From an uncultured Desulfuromonas sp. (GTDB taxonomy: Bacteria > Desulfobacterota > Desulfuromonadia > Desulfuromonadales > Desulfuromonadaceae): a stretch of DNA of 64,000 bases. The translations under genes and the position numbers were made by a program. Below, piece by piece: positions 33,197-41,912 of the stretch; position 1 is the stretch's first letter; every line of letters starts with the position of its first letter. Below the pieces are notes generated by a model that did no database searches, had not been told where the DNA came from, and was given only the letters and a program-made list of their open reading frames with translations. The stretch lies in the NCBI RefSeq assembly GCF_963676955.1, contig NZ_OY781461.1, forward strand, positions 1,916,225 to 1,980,224, given 5' to 3'.

Positions 33197-35149
33197 TCAA
33201 TCCCGTGACAGGGCCTCCACCGGATCCAGCCGGGCGGCATTACGCGCCGGTAAAAAACCGAATAACACACCGATCAGGGTGGAACAACTGACCGCCGAGA
33301 CAATCGACCACCAGGTGAATTGCATGGTGATACTGGTGACAAACAGGGGAAACACCAGGCTGATCAGATAAGACAGCCCGATGCCCAGGGCGCCGCCCAT
33401 CAGGCAGACCAGCACCGCCTCAATGAGAAATTGCTGCATGATGTCGCTCTGCCGGGCGCCCACGGCCATGCGGATGCCGATTTCGTGGGTGCGCTCCGAG
33501 ACCGACACCAGCATGATATTCATGACACCGATGCCGCCGACCACCAGGGAAATGACGGCAATGGCGGCGATGAGCAGGGTCATGGTCGAGGTGGTTTTGT
33601 TGATGGTTTTAAGGATGGTGTCGCTGCTGTTGGTGAAAAAATCCTTGCTGCCGTGGCGTCGGCTGAGCAGCTGGGTCAGATTCGCCTCGGCGGTTTCGTT
33701 GTCATAACCGTCGGTGACGCGAATGGTGATGGAGTTGAAATAACGTTGGCCGATCAGCCGCCCCATCGCCGAGGTGTAGGGAATCCAGGCGTTGAGGCTG
33801 TCGTTATTGCCGAACGGGCTGTCTTTTTCTTTGGTGACGCCGATGATGCGGCACGGCAGGCTGTCGAGCAGGAGCACCTCGCCGACCGGGGAGGTGGCAC
33901 CGGGAAACAGGGTGGTGGCGGTATTGGCGTCGATCACCACGGTTTGGGCCAGTTGACGGACTTCCGCGTCGGTAAAAATCCTCCCCTGATCGATTTCATA
34001 ACCGCGCACCCGAAAATAGTCCGGGCTGACGCCGGTGATGGAGGCCGACGCGGTCAGGTTACGATAGCGCAGCAGCACGCTGCTGTTAAGGGACGGCGAG
34101 GCACTGTCGACATAATCCTGCTGTTTAAGCGCGACAAGGTCCGATGGAATCAGGGTGTGAATGGCTGAGGCGCGCGAATCGCCCCAGCCTTTGCCGGGAT
34201 TGATGGAGATGATGTTGGTGCCCATGGAATTAATGTCACTGATGATTTTTTGCTGGGCGCCCTGGCCGAGGGCGACGACCGACACCACCGCGGAGATACC
34301 GATGATGATCCCGAGCATGGTCAGCAGGGTGCGCATGCGATGCGAGGCCATGGCAAATCCGGCCATGCGCAGAGCTTCGGAGGTTCGACCGCCCATGGCA
34401 CGCCACGAAGGCTTGTCCTCATGAGCGATCGGTCGGCTGGTGGTGTCAACGGCAGCGGCCTGGCCGTGACGGTTGTCGACGACAATTTCGCCGTCGCGCA
34501 TTTCGATGATCCGGTCGGCATGGGCGGCAACGTGGCTGTCGTGGGTGACCAGGACAATGGTATGGCCGTTGCGATGCAGCTCCTTGAGCAAGCCCATCAT
34601 CTCTTCACCGCTCTTACTGTCGAGGGCGCCGGTGGGTTCATCGGCGAGAATCACCTGGCCGCCGTTCATCAGAGCGCGGGCGACACTGACCCGTTGCTGC
34701 TGGCCTCCGGACAGTTGACCCGGCCGATGATGCAGCCGATCCGCCAGCCCCAGCCGGGTCAGCAACTCCTGAGAGCGCTCATGGCGCGATGGGGTTGGCA
34801 TGCCGGCATAGATGGCCGGAATTTCGACATTCTGGGCGGCATCCAGGTGGGGCAGCAGATGGTAGCGTTGAAAAATAAAGCCGAAATGGTTGCGGCGCAG
34901 CTGAGCCAGAGCGTCGGCATCGAGGGATGCCGTGGGTTGCCCGGCGACGAAATAATCGCCTTCGCTGGGCGTATCCAGGCAGCCGAGCACATTCATCAAC
35001 GTCGATTTTCCCGATCCGGACGGGCCGATAATGGCGACCATTTCGCCGGACTGGATTTTCAGGCTGATGCGATCGATGGCCCGAAACGGTTCATCTCCCG
35101 TCGGGTACAGCCGTGACACCCGGCGCAGCTCCAGTAAGACATCATTCAT
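33197..35149 (-). CDS. macB: MacB-type ABC transporter, ATPase-permease fusion
   Basis: A 650-residue protein, the same size as E. coli MacB. Residues 1-225 are an ABC ATPase: Walker A GPSGSGKST (42-50), signature LSGGQQQR, Walker B VILADEPTGALDS. A first membrane helix follows near residue 270, then a large periplasmic MacB domain (about 295-510) and three C-terminal membrane helices with the FtsX-like GGIGVMNIMLVSVSERTHEIG segment. The pump is mechanotransmitting and exports macrolides, lipopeptides or toxins in known cases. It overlaps the macA-like gene by 4 nt and ends 1 nt before the outer-membrane gene. Confidence 0.95.
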   Translation of the reverse strand: MNDVLLELRRVSRLYPTGDEPFRAIDRISLKIQSGEMVAIIGPSGSGKSTLMNVLGCLDTPSEGDYFVAGQPTASLDADALAQLRRNHFGFIFQRYHLLPHLDAAQNVEIPAIYAGMPTPSRHERSQELLTRLGLADRLHHRPGQLSGGQQQRVSVARALMNGGQVILADEPTGALDSKSGEEMMGLLKELHRNGHTIVLVTHDSHVAAHADRIIEMRDGEIVVDNRHGQAAAVDTTSRPIAHEDKPSWRAMGGRTSEALRMAGFAMASHRMRTLLTMLGIIIGISAVVSVVALGQGAQQKIISDINSMGTNIISINPGKGWGDSRASAIHTLIPSDLVALKQQDYVDSASPSLNSSVLLRYRNLTASASITGVSPDYFRVRGYEIDQGRIFTDAEVRQLAQTVVIDANTATTLFPGATSPVGEVLLLDSLPCRIIGVTKEKDSPFGNNDSLNAWIPYTSAMGRLIGQRYFNSITIRVTDGYDNETAEANLTQLLSRRHGSKDFFTNSSDTILKTINKTTSTMTLLIAAIAVISLVVGGIGVMNIMLVSVSERTHEIGIRMAVGARQSDIMQQFLIEAVLVCLMGGALGIGLSYLISLVFPLFVTSITMQFTWWSIVSAVSCSTLIGVLFGFLPARNAARLDPVEALSRD

Positions 35150-36315
35150 CGCATGGCTCCCGGCGGCCTCATGCGACGGCGACTGGTGTTTTCTTCATCC
35201 TGAGCAATAGACAACTGGTGAATCACCAGCTGATCCCCTTCCGCAACGCCGTCCTTGAGTTCGACATGCACCTTGTCGTTGAGGCCCAGAAGGACCTCAA
35301 CCGGTTGCGGCTGATCGTCACGAACGACATCCACCGTGGCTGTGCCGCTGCTCCGGGTATTGCGCAGCACGGCAACGGGAGCGGCGAGCACGTTGGTCGC
35401 CCGGGCGAGAACGATGGTGACTTCGGCGGTCATACCGACACGCAGTCGGTGATCCCTGTTATCGACATCGAACAGACCATTGTAATAGATAGCGCTGCTG
35501 CTCGACGAGCTGGTGGCATCCTCCACCGGCCCCGGTTCAATGGCGCGCAACGTCGCATGCCGTTTGTTGTCCGGCTCCCCGAGGATGGTGAAGTACACCG
35601 CCATGCCCGGGGCCACTTTGGTCACATCCGCTTCGGAAATCTCCGCCTTGACCGTCATCTTATCCACATTGGCCAGGGTGAGAATGGTGGAAACCGTTTG
35701 GGAAGAGACCAGGGTTTGGCCTTCCTCCGAATCAATGCTGATCACCACGCCGCTGATCGGGGCGCTGATGCGGGTGTAGCCGAGGTTGGCCTGCGCGGTG
35801 TCCACGGAAATCCGTGCTTTGCGCAGTTGGGCGTCGAGAGCCTCCAGGTCCGCCCGGGTGCTGTCGAGCTGGGCGCGGGCGCTCTCCAGCTCGGCGGTGG
35901 AGGTGGCCTGGTGCTCAATCATCTTCATCTGACGGTCATAGGCCTTTTGATATTGCTCCAGCAACGCCTGCTTGCTGACGATCTGAGCATTGATGTTATC
36001 CAGCTCGGCGGTTGCTTCCTTGAGGCTGTTCTGCTGCAGGATCGGGTCGATTTCAGCCAGCAGGATCCCTTTCTCAACCCGGTCGCCCAAATCAACATGC
36101 AGTTTTTCCAACTGACCGGACACCTGGGCGCCCACTTCAACGGTTTTGAAGGCGTTGATGGTGCCGGTGGCGAGCACGGTCTCTTCGAGATCCATGCGAC
36201 TGACGGCGGCGGTTTCGAGTTGCGGCGGCGGTTCAGGCCGGCGCAGGTAAAAGACAGTCCCCGCTGCGGACAGGGTCAGCAACAGGCCGAGGATGATCAG
36301 GGCAGGTCGTTTCAT
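35146..36315 (-). CDS. macA: MacA-type periplasmic adaptor (HlyD/membrane fusion protein)
   Basis: A 389-residue adaptor with one N-terminal membrane helix (about residues 5-25), a biotinyl-lipoyl half-motif (EETVLATGTINAFKTVEVGA), a long coiled-coil hairpin (about 95-185), and a second lipoyl half (YTRISAPISGVVISID). Beta-barrel domains follow. The C-terminus is rich in arginine. AAGGTGA precedes the ATG at 36315. It is the first gene of the macA-macB-outer-membrane-factor operon and divergent from a two-component system. Confidence 0.94.
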   Translation of the reverse strand: MKRPALIILGLLLTLSAAGTVFYLRRPEPPPQLETAAVSRMDLEETVLATGTINAFKTVEVGAQVSGQLEKLHVDLGDRVEKGILLAEIDPILQQNSLKEATAELDNINAQIVSKQALLEQYQKAYDRQMKMIEHQATSTAELESARAQLDSTRADLEALDAQLRKARISVDTAQANLGYTRISAPISGVVISIDSEEGQTLVSSQTVSTILTLANVDKMTVKAEISEADVTKVAPGMAVYFTILGEPDNKRHATLRAIEPGPVEDATSSSSSSAIYYNGLFDVDNRDHRLRVGMTAEVTIVLARATNVLAAPVAVLRNTRSSGTATVDVVRDDQPQPVEVLLGLNDKVHVELKDGVAEGDQLVIHQLSIAQDEENTSRRRMRPPGAMR

Positions 36316-36492
36316 GGGCGTCAGTCACCTTTTCGGGAGATGCGGGTCAGGGCAGCGTGGACCTCTGCCGTTGAGTTTAACCTAACAGGAAAAAATGCAA
36401 GAAATGAGGAACAAATGTGCAAATTCGCCGTCGCGCGACGGCACGGGAATTTTTTGTGGCACACTGGGAATATCTCGTAGGAGGAGGCCCCT
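36316..36492. promoter_or_regulatory. Divergent promoter region of macAB operon and two-component system
   Basis: A 177-nt gap between two divergent start codons must carry both promoters. GAGGAGG before the GTG at 36493 and AAGGTGA before macA are the ribosome sites. No clear consensus boxes or direct repeats for an OmpR-type regulator were pinned down by eye. Confidence 0.5.
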
Positions 36493-37932
36493 GTGAAGCT
36501 TACTATCAGTCACCGCCTGTTTCTGGCTCTTTTTTTGGCGGCAACCCTGTCGGCATTCAGCCTGATGGTGTTGACCCAGTGGAATCTCAATCGCGGTTTG
36601 TTGCGCATGGTTCAGGAGATTGAACAAGAGGGCGCGGCCCGGCTGGCCGGGGTTCTGGAGGCGAGTTACGCCACCGTTCCGGGGTGGCGGGCGTTGCAGG
36701 AAGACGAAACCCGCTGGCGCGAGCTCGTTCTGCTGACGCTACATGATGAGGCTCCCGAGGATGAGCCGGTTGCCGGGAAGGACACGAAAAAAGAGCAACC
36801 ACGCCGTGGCGTGCCTCCCCACCTGATCCGCTATCTGTCGCAGCGCTTCTGTCTGCTCGATGCCGACGGCCGGCAACTGGCCGGCCCGCTGCTCGGCGAA
36901 GAGCCGCGCCAGCGGCTGGCGTTGATTGGGCCGAAGGGCACGTTGGTCGGCTACCTCAGCTACATTCCCACCCGCCGGGTCACCGATTACCGCCATCTCC
37001 ATTTTCTCAAGGACCAACGCCAGGCGTTTATCGCCGTCATGCTGTTGGTCGTGGTGATTTCAGCGGGCCTTTCTGTGTTGCTGGCCCGCCGTCTGTTGCG
37101 TCCGGTCCGCCAGATGGCGATGGCCACCCACCGTTTGCGTCGTGGCGATTTTTCCAGCCGCGTGCCCGGTTTCGGCCGCGATGAGCTGGGGCAGCTGGCC
37201 CGTGACTTCAACGCCCTGGCCATGACCCTGGAGCGCAACGAACAGGACCGGCGTCAGTGGGTGGCGGACATCTCCCATGAACTGAGAACGCCCGTGGGTA
37301 TTCTGCGCGGCGAGATCGAAGCTTTGCTCGACGGCATTCGACCTCTGGATGAACCGGCCCTGTTATCACTGCATGGCGAGACCCTGCGCCTTGGGCGGCT
37401 GATCGACGATCTCTATCAGTTGTCCATGTCGGATCTGGGGGCGCTAAGCTATCGAAAACAGGAATTGAATCTTGTCGAGCTGGTGGCGGATGTGGTTGAA
37501 TCGTATCAGCATGCGTTTGCCGAACGGGATCTGGACCTCGACGTGGAAATGCCCGGCGAGGCACCGGCCTGGTTGGTGTTGGGTGATGACGGCCGCCTGC
37601 GCCAGTTGTTTGCCAATGTGCTGGACAATGCGTTGAAATATACCGACCCCGGCGGCCGGGTGCGGGTCCGGTTACGGCGTAACGAAGACGGCCGACAGGT
37701 GGTGGAAATCGATGATTCCGCTCCGGGTGTGGCGCCGGCAGACCTGCCGCGTCTGTTCGACCGGCTGTTCCGGGTAGAACATTCGCGCAACCGACGCAGC
37801 GGCGGGGCCGGTTTGGGGCTGACGATTTGCCGCAATATCGCCGAGGCGCATGAGGGGATGATCTCGGCCCGTCTTTCCGAACTGGGCGGCGTACAGATCC
37901 GGGTGGTATTGCCCGGTCTGGGTGAGGGATAA
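36493..37932 (+). CDS. Sensor histidine kinase, BaeS-like
   Basis: A 479-residue membrane kinase: helix 1 (about residues 8-28), a periplasmic domain (about 30-175), helix 2 (about 178-198), HAMP (about 199-250), HisKA with His262 in DISHELRTPVG, and an HATPase domain with FANVLDNALKYTDPGG and GGAGLGL. The D-box reads DDSAPGV, as in BaeS-type kinases. GTG start with GAGGAGG. It overlaps the response regulator gene by one base. Likely sensor of envelope stress or of the substrates of the divergent efflux pump, by context only. Confidence 0.93.
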   Translation: MKLTISHRLFLALFLAATLSAFSLMVLTQWNLNRGLLRMVQEIEQEGAARLAGVLEASYATVPGWRALQEDETRWRELVLLTLHDEAPEDEPVAGKDTKKEQPRRGVPPHLIRYLSQRFCLLDADGRQLAGPLLGEEPRQRLALIGPKGTLVGYLSYIPTRRVTDYRHLHFLKDQRQAFIAVMLLVVVISAGLSVLLARRLLRPVRQMAMATHRLRRGDFSSRVPGFGRDELGQLARDFNALAMTLERNEQDRRQWVADISHELRTPVGILRGEIEALLDGIRPLDEPALLSLHGETLRLGRLIDDLYQLSMSDLGALSYRKQELNLVELVADVVESYQHAFAERDLDLDVEMPGEAPAWLVLGDDGRLRQLFANVLDNALKYTDPGGRVRVRLRRNEDGRQVVEIDDSAPGVAPADLPRLFDRLFRVEHSRNRRSGGAGLGLTICRNIAEAHEGMISARLSELGGVQIRVVLPGLGEG

Positions 37933-38624
37933 TGGAACGAACCCTGTTGATTGTCGAAGATGAGAGCAAACTGGCCGGGCTGCTGCGTGACTATCTGGTT
38001 CAGGACGGCTTTCGCGTCGAATGTGTTGACAACGGTCTTGACGCCGTGCCGACCGTGCACGGCTGTCGGCCGGATCTCATTCTGCTCGATCTGATGCTGC
38101 CGGGCCGCGACGGTCTGGAAATCTGCCGTGAAATTCGTACCTTTTCCAGCGTTCCGATCATTATGATCACCGCCCGGGTTGAAGAGATCGACCGGATTCT
38201 CGGTCTGGAGCTGGGTGCGGACGACTACATCTGTAAGCCGTTCAGCCCGCGCGAAGTGGTGGCACGGGTGCGGGCGGTGTTGCGGCGCAGCCCGGATGGG
38301 GGCGTCGGGGAACACCATGGCCTGGAGCTGGATGCCGCTCGTCACAGTGCCATGGTCGAGGGCCGGCCGCTGGATCTGACCGCCATCGAATTCAACCTGC
38401 TGCAGTTTTTGGCCCGCCATCCGGGACGGATTTACGGCCGCCAGGCCCTGATGGATCAGATTTACGGCGACGAGCGGGTGGTTTCCGACCGCACCATTGA
38501 CAGCCATATCAAGAAGCTGCGCAGAAAGATTACCCTGTGCCGGCCCGATATCGAGTTGATTCATTCCGTCTATGGCGTAGGGTATAAATATGAGTACGCA
38601 CGTCACGGCACCGAGTTGTCCTGA
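37932..38624 (+). CDS. OmpR/PhoB-type response regulator, BaeR-like
   Basis: A 230-residue regulator: receiver with Asp53 (LILLDLMLPGRDG), Thr80 and Lys102 (YICKPFSPREVV), then a winged-helix DNA-binding domain (about 130-225: LDLTAIEFNLLQFLA, VSDRTIDSHIKKLRRKI, IHSVYGVGYKYE). It begins within the kinase stop codon (TAATG), so the two are co-translated. By position it probably controls the divergent macAB operon. Confidence 0.95.
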   Translation: MERTLLIVEDESKLAGLLRDYLVQDGFRVECVDNGLDAVPTVHGCRPDLILLDLMLPGRDGLEICREIRTFSSVPIIMITARVEEIDRILGLELGADDYICKPFSPREVVARVRAVLRRSPDGGVGEHHGLELDAARHSAMVEGRPLDLTAIEFNLLQFLARHPGRIYGRQALMDQIYGDERVVSDRTIDSHIKKLRRKITLCRPDIELIHSVYGVGYKYEYARHGTELS

Positions 38625-38788
38625 GACCCGCGTAATCCTGTCGGGAGTGTGCGCTCCGGGTTATGTGGTACTGTTTCGGTACAGGTCGTTGTCATAGAAT
38701 AACTCTGGCGCCTCCCCGTGCCTTGCTGACACGAAAAATCGCTCAAAATATATCTCATTTTTCTCATTGCCCCCCTAAGGAGTCGGAC

Positions 38789-40015
38789 ATGCTGCAACCC
38801 ATTCTGGTGATTGGACTGATCCTGTTCGGCGGTTTCGTTATGGGCGAGCTGTGTATGCGGCTCGGCTTACCCAAAGTGTCCGGTTATATCCTCGCCGGCC
38901 TGCTGCTTAATCCTCGGCTGACGCCGATTATTCCGGCCGACTTTGTCGAGCATACCGACCTGGTCACCAATATCTCTCTGGCGTTCATCACGTTTTCCGT
39001 TGGCGGCACCCTGCTGATGGAAAAAATTCGCACGCTGGGCAAACCGATTGTTCTGATCACCCTGTTTGAGGCGGAATGTGCTTTCCTCTTTGTTACTGCA
39101 GCGTTTGTCCTGATTGCACCCTGGTTGGGGAGCTATGGTGGCGCGGCGGTTGTCGGTCATCTGGTGCCGCTGGCACTTTTGTTGGGGGCTCTCGCCGCGC
39201 CCACGGATCCCTCAGCCACCCTGGCCGTTGTCCACGAATACCATGCCAAAGGCGAGGTCACCTCAACCATCATGGGCGTTGCCGCGTTCGACGATATCCT
39301 CGGCATTATCAACTACAGCTTGGCGATCTCGTTTGCCGCCATGTTTGTGCTCCATCAACCCTTGCGCAGTGATTCCATTCTCGAGCCGGTCATCAAGATT
39401 GTCGGTTCCATTGTGGTCGGCGTCCTGTTCGGTTGGGTTCTCAATCGGCTGATTCGCCTGATCCGTCATGAAAAGGAAGGGGTATTGATTACGCTGGTGT
39501 TCAGCCTGCTGGCTTTGTGCTACGGCGTGACCAGCAGCCTGGGCGGCGACGAACTGTTGTCGACCATGGCCATGGGCGTGGTGGTGACCAATTACAATCC
39601 CCAGCGTGACAAGGTTTTTCAGATTCTCGAACGCTACACGGAAGAGTTGATTTTTGTGCTGTTTTTCACCTTGAGCGCCATGCATCTTGATTTTTCAGTG
39701 CTCATGGCCAATCTGCCGATCATTGCCCTGTTCGTTGTGTTCCGCAGTGCGGGCAAACTGGCCGGAACGTTTCTCGGCGGCAGGCTGGCCCATTCAAGTC
39801 GGGCTGTGCAACGGTATACCGTCGGCGGTCTGTTGCCGCAGGGCGGCATCGTCATTGGCCTGGCGCTGCTGATTCGTCAGGATGCAACCTTTGCCGATTT
39901 CGCCGCCATTCTCGTCAATGTGATTATCGGCGCGACCATTGTCCATGAGATTATCGGTCCCATTGTCTCCAAAACAGCCTTGCGCCTCGCCGGGGAAATC
40001 TCCAAACCCTCTTGA
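38789..40015 (+). CDS. Cation:proton antiporter (CPA2/Kef-type membrane part)
   Basis: A 408-residue protein with about eleven or twelve membrane helices and no C-terminal nucleotide-binding domain. The family is shown by GLPKVSGYILAGLLLNP, the unwound-helix region AAPTDPSATLAVVHEYHAKG with its Asp, and AAFDDILGIINYSLAI. The ATG at 38789 follows TAAGGAG; the longer open frame upstream is not hydrophobic and not conserved-looking. Sodium or potassium exchange for protons is likely; the ion is unknown. Confidence 0.9.
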   Translation: MLQPILVIGLILFGGFVMGELCMRLGLPKVSGYILAGLLLNPRLTPIIPADFVEHTDLVTNISLAFITFSVGGTLLMEKIRTLGKPIVLITLFEAECAFLFVTAAFVLIAPWLGSYGGAAVVGHLVPLALLLGALAAPTDPSATLAVVHEYHAKGEVTSTIMGVAAFDDILGIINYSLAISFAAMFVLHQPLRSDSILEPVIKIVGSIVVGVLFGWVLNRLIRLIRHEKEGVLITLVFSLLALCYGVTSSLGGDELLSTMAMGVVVTNYNPQRDKVFQILERYTEELIFVLFFTLSAMHLDFSVLMANLPIIALFVVFRSAGKLAGTFLGGRLAHSSRAVQRYTVGGLLPQGGIVIGLALLIRQDATFADFAAILVNVIIGATIVHEIIGPIVSKTALRLAGEISKPS

Positions 40016-40185
40016 TCATGATTTTTCTCCGCGGACAGGCGACATTTGCCTAAAATTCGCTACACTGGGTAGTGTTTGATCTGTTGTCTTCAGACGGAAG
40101 ACCTGTTTGGTGTTTGGTGGATTGAAATGGTGCCCATGGGGACTTTTGTACCATCCCGTTTAAAAGGGTGAACAGGGGGAATGTT

Positions 40186-41901
40186 ATGGAATGGAGTCGT
40201 TTTACCGAGATTACCCGCATCGCCTATTTTTCCATGGAGATCGGGTTGTCTCAAGAGATCCCGACCTATAGCGGTGGTCTGGGAATCCTCGCCGGAGATA
40301 CCATCAAAAGTGCCGCCGACCTCAACGTTCCGCTGGTCGCCGTGACCCTGGCCAGCCGCAAAGGCTACTTTGAGCAGACCATCGACAGTCACGGCTATCA
40401 GCACGAGCAGCCGGTTTCCTGGGATATCGCCTCCCAGATGGAACGGTTGCCGGTGCGGGTTTCCGTGCCCATCGAAGGGCGGGCCGTGGTGGTGCAGGCG
40501 TGGCTGTATCGCACCAAGAGCCCTGCGGGCGGGGTGGTTCCGGTGCTGTTTCTTGACACCGACCTGGAAGAGAATACTCCCGAAGACCGGGCCATCACCG
40601 ATGTATTGTACGGTGGCGACCAGCGTTATCGCCTCAAACAGGAGATTGTCCTCGGTGTGGGCGGTGTCCGGCTGTTGGCGGCCATGGGCTTCCGGATTTT
40701 CCAGTTTCACATGAACGAAGGGCATGCCGCTCTGCTGACTCTGGAGCTGCTCAACAAAACGCGCAACCTGTCTGCCGCCACCTGGACCGAAACCCTGGAG
40801 ATGGACCGCGAGTCCGTGGCGCGGCGTTGTGTGTTCACCACCCATACCCCGGTACCGGCAGGCCACGACCGATTCCCCTATACCCTGGTGGCTGAGGTGC
40901 TCGGTGATACCCTGCTTCCTTTCGAAGAGCTGCGCGAGCTGGCCGGACACGAAGATCTCAATATGACCACCCTGGCGCTCAACCTGAGCCGTTTTGTCAA
41001 CGGCGTGGCAAAAAAGCACGGCCAGGTGTCCCAGGCCATGTTCCCCGGCTATGAGATCCACGCCATCACCAACGGCATCCACCCACTGACCTGGGCGTCG
41101 CCCTATATGGTCGCCCTGTTCAACGACTTCATTCAAGGCTGGGCGGTGCAGCCGGAGTTGCTGGTGCGGATCGATCTCGTTCCGGATCTGCAGGTTTGGG
41201 AGGCGCACCAGGGCGCCAAGGCCTATCTGGCGCAGTACATCAAAGAGGTGACCGGTCAAAAACTCGAACTCGATATCCTCACCATCGGCTTTGCCCGCCG
41301 TGTCGCCACCTATAAACGCAATGATCTGATCTTTCATGACCTGGAGCGTTTACTCGCTCTTGGCGAAGGGAAATTGCAGCTGATTTTTTCCGGAAAATCC
41401 CATCCTCATGACGAGGAGGGTAAACGGCTGATCCAACGCATTCACGAAATGATCAAAACCCTTGAAGGGCGTATCACGGTGATCTATCTGCCCAACTACA
41501 ACATGGATGTCGCCTATCGGCTGATTCCCGGTGTCGATGTGTGGTTGAATACGCCGACCCGTCCGTTGGAGGCTTCCGGCACCAGCGGTATGAAAGCGGC
41601 GTTGAACGGAGTGCCCAATTTCAGTGTGCTCGACGGCTGGTGGATCGAAGGGCATATCGAAGGGGTGACCGGCTGGTCGATTGGTGCGGCGCCCACGGAG
41701 CTGCATGCCGATGAAAGCAGCCGCGATGAAGATGCTCTCGATCTGTACAATAAACTTGAATATGTGATTATGCCGTTGTATTACCAGCAGCGCCAGGCGT
41801 GGATTCAGGTGATGAAAAACGCCATCGGCAAAAACGCCTATTACTTCAATACCCATGTCATGATGCGCCGTTATGTCACCGAGGCGTATCTACAACGTTA
41901 A
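40186..41901 (+). CDS. Alpha-glucan phosphorylase, short form (GT35)
   Basis: Phosphorolyses alpha-1,4-glucans to glucose 1-phosphate. At 571 residues it is shorter than GlgP. It opens directly with RIAYFSMEIGLSQEIPTYSG, and has FHMNEGHAALLTLELL, FTTHTPVPAGHDRFPY, FARRVATYKRNDLIF and the pyridoxal-phosphate lysine region EASGTSGMKAALNGVPNFSV. This layout fits the TIGR02094-type alpha-glucan phosphorylases. The ATG at 40186 follows AGGGGGA, 6 nt after an in-frame GTG region that is not favoured. It is first of the glycogen cluster, with pgi 11 nt downstream. Confidence 0.93.
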   Translation: MEWSRFTEITRIAYFSMEIGLSQEIPTYSGGLGILAGDTIKSAADLNVPLVAVTLASRKGYFEQTIDSHGYQHEQPVSWDIASQMERLPVRVSVPIEGRAVVVQAWLYRTKSPAGGVVPVLFLDTDLEENTPEDRAITDVLYGGDQRYRLKQEIVLGVGGVRLLAAMGFRIFQFHMNEGHAALLTLELLNKTRNLSAATWTETLEMDRESVARRCVFTTHTPVPAGHDRFPYTLVAEVLGDTLLPFEELRELAGHEDLNMTTLALNLSRFVNGVAKKHGQVSQAMFPGYEIHAITNGIHPLTWASPYMVALFNDFIQGWAVQPELLVRIDLVPDLQVWEAHQGAKAYLAQYIKEVTGQKLELDILTIGFARRVATYKRNDLIFHDLERLLALGEGKLQLIFSGKSHPHDEEGKRLIQRIHEMIKTLEGRITVIYLPNYNMDVAYRLIPGVDVWLNTPTRPLEASGTSGMKAALNGVPNFSVLDGWWIEGHIEGVTGWSIGAAPTELHADESSRDEDALDLYNKLEYVIMPLYYQQRQAWIQVMKNAIGKNAYYFNTHVMMRRYVTEAYLQR

Positions 41902-41912
41902 GCGGATTTTTT

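Noticed and set aside
33320-34168. Open frame of 282 codons on the plus strand
   Set aside because: Antisense to macB; composition is His/Asp/Gly-rich with no domain pattern and no ribosome site of note.
35113-36480. Open frame of 455 codons on the plus strand
   Set aside because: Long but fully antisense to macA, which has clear adaptor motifs and operon placement; no recognisable domain.
37506-38606. Open frame of 366 codons on the minus strand
   Set aside because: Antisense to the kinase and regulator genes; shadow of their codon bias.
40090-41337. Open frame of 415 codons on the minus strand
   Set aside because: Antisense to the short alpha-glucan phosphorylase; no motif.
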